Shown in pieces: positions 5,598 through 6,003 of a stretch of 6,003 bases of DNA; within the stretch, counting starts at the first letter, position 1, and every line of letters starts with the position of its first letter. The notes under the pieces are model-generated. The model worked only from the letters and a program-made list of their open reading frames with translations. It made no database searches and was not told the origin of the DNA. The position numbers were made by a program, and so were the translations under genes. This DNA is from JAEXNA01 sp050486105 (GTDB taxonomy: Bacteria; Vulcanimicrobiota; Xenobia; Xenobiales; JADMJV01): assembly GCA_050486105.1 (NCBI GenBank), contig JBJHCR010000369.1, positions 1 to 6,003 on the forward strand, given 5' to 3'.

Positions 5598-6003
5598 AGG
5601 CAGGGACTGTTCGTTTCTCCTGGGCAGACTCCCTGGTCCAAGTGGACCATCCCTGAACAGCAACCGAGCAGTAGATTCCGTACAAGAGCATAAAAAGCCA
5701 CATATGCATCAAGAACGACAGGGCGACGTATAAGAGATTGGTCACGATCCACATCAGCCAACTCTCAGGATGACCAAGAACCAGGGTGACTTGGGCCACA
5801 ATGCTGAGTCCGGTGACCAATCCGTCCAACACCGGCAACTGGGCACTCAAAACCATGAGAATGGGAACAAGAGCGGCCCAAAGCAACAAGAAGCAAAATA
5901 GTGTTAGCAGTCTCTGGCGAGCCGACATCAATCGACTGTTCTGGCGAAGGTCTCCATAGCCTGTTGCCCGCCAGCGCCACCACCCGACAGCCTGCAGGGC
6001 GAG
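5566..6003 (-). CDS. pnuC: PnuC-type nicotinamide riboside transporter, C-terminal part
   Basis: The last 145 codons of a PnuC-family membrane transporter enter from the right edge; the start is outside the window. PnuC proteins carry nicotinamide riboside across the inner membrane by facilitated diffusion, feeding NAD synthesis. Family signs are the aromatic GWWRW near residue 7 and its counterpart GWSTW at 118, the paired motif expected from the internal three-helix duplication of this fold; LDGLVTGLSIVAQ (59-71); and ESWLMWIVTNLLYV (80-93). Hydrophobic helices lie at about 32-52, 60-77, 82-98 and 101-118. The frame reads upstream without a stop to position 6003, so the TTG at 5931 is not the true start. 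The tail after GWSTWTR is polar and its last 32 nt overlap the start of the VIT/VWA gene in another frame, so the two are probably co-transcribed. No NAD-synthesis gene (such as nadR or nadM) is visible in the window. Confidence 0.85.
   Translation of the reverse strand, partial: LALQAVGWWRWRATGYGDLRQNSRLMSARQRLLTLFCFLLLWAALVPILMVLSAQLPVLDGLVTGLSIVAQVTLVLGHPESWLMWIVTNLLYVALSFLMHMWLFMLLYGIYCSVAVQGWSTWTRESAQEKRTVPAYGDQASRTVF

Noticed and set aside
5598..5663. TTG start at 5663 for the VIT/VWA gene
   Set aside because: It adds 22 Pro/Arg-rich residues with no domain match and lengthens the overlap with pnuC; the ATG at 5597 fits the VIT start better.
5765..5983. 72-codon minus-strand frame overlapping pnuC
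   Set aside because: It lies in another frame of the same strand; the pnuC frame is hydrophobic with family motifs and is open to the window edge, whereas this one has no recognisable content.

Overview
The window is a dense bacterial stretch carrying five protein-coding genes and no RNA gene, insertion sequence or CRISPR array. Codon use is balanced (GC roughly in the low-to-mid 50s by eye), Shine-Dalgarno-like sites are present, and genes lie close together or overlap. Nothing identifies the host precisely. A VIT/VWA-type protein with a FliG-like tail, next to large helical-repeat proteins without clear homologues, suggests a poorly sampled, probably uncultured bacterial lineage; that is inference.

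Layout, left to right. (1) Positions 1-764, minus strand: the 5' part of an unrecognised helical / winged-helix-like gene that leaves the window on the left. Its reading frame is broken near the start, so an apparent single-base shift is needed to join two good coding segments. (2) 783-1439, minus strand: an N-formylglutamate amidohydrolase (FGase) family protein of 218 residues, 18 nt upstream of gene 1 and probably co-transcribed with it. (3) 1440-1534: a 95-nt divergent intergenic region with related heptamers and an imperfect inverted repeat. (4) 1535-3037, plus strand: a 500-residue TPR-like all-helical protein of unknown function. (5) 3057-5597, minus strand, converging on gene 4 with a 19-nt gap: a large VIT + VWA-like protein in which the VWA metal site is lost, followed by an acidic, lysine-free linker and a small C-terminal domain resembling the flagellar switch protein FliG. 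(6) 5566-6003, minus strand: the C-terminal part of a PnuC-type nicotinamide riboside transporter, running off the right edge and overlapping the start of gene 5 by 32 nt.

There appear to be two minus-strand transcription units, pnuC plus the VIT/VWA gene and FGase plus the left-edge gene, with the TPR-like gene between them on the opposite strand. No common pathway links the five genes. The most distinctive item is the VIT/VWA gene, for its domain combination and lost MIDAS. Next come the broken frame at the left edge and two small inverted repeats, one inside the FGase 5' coding region and one in the divergent promoter region.
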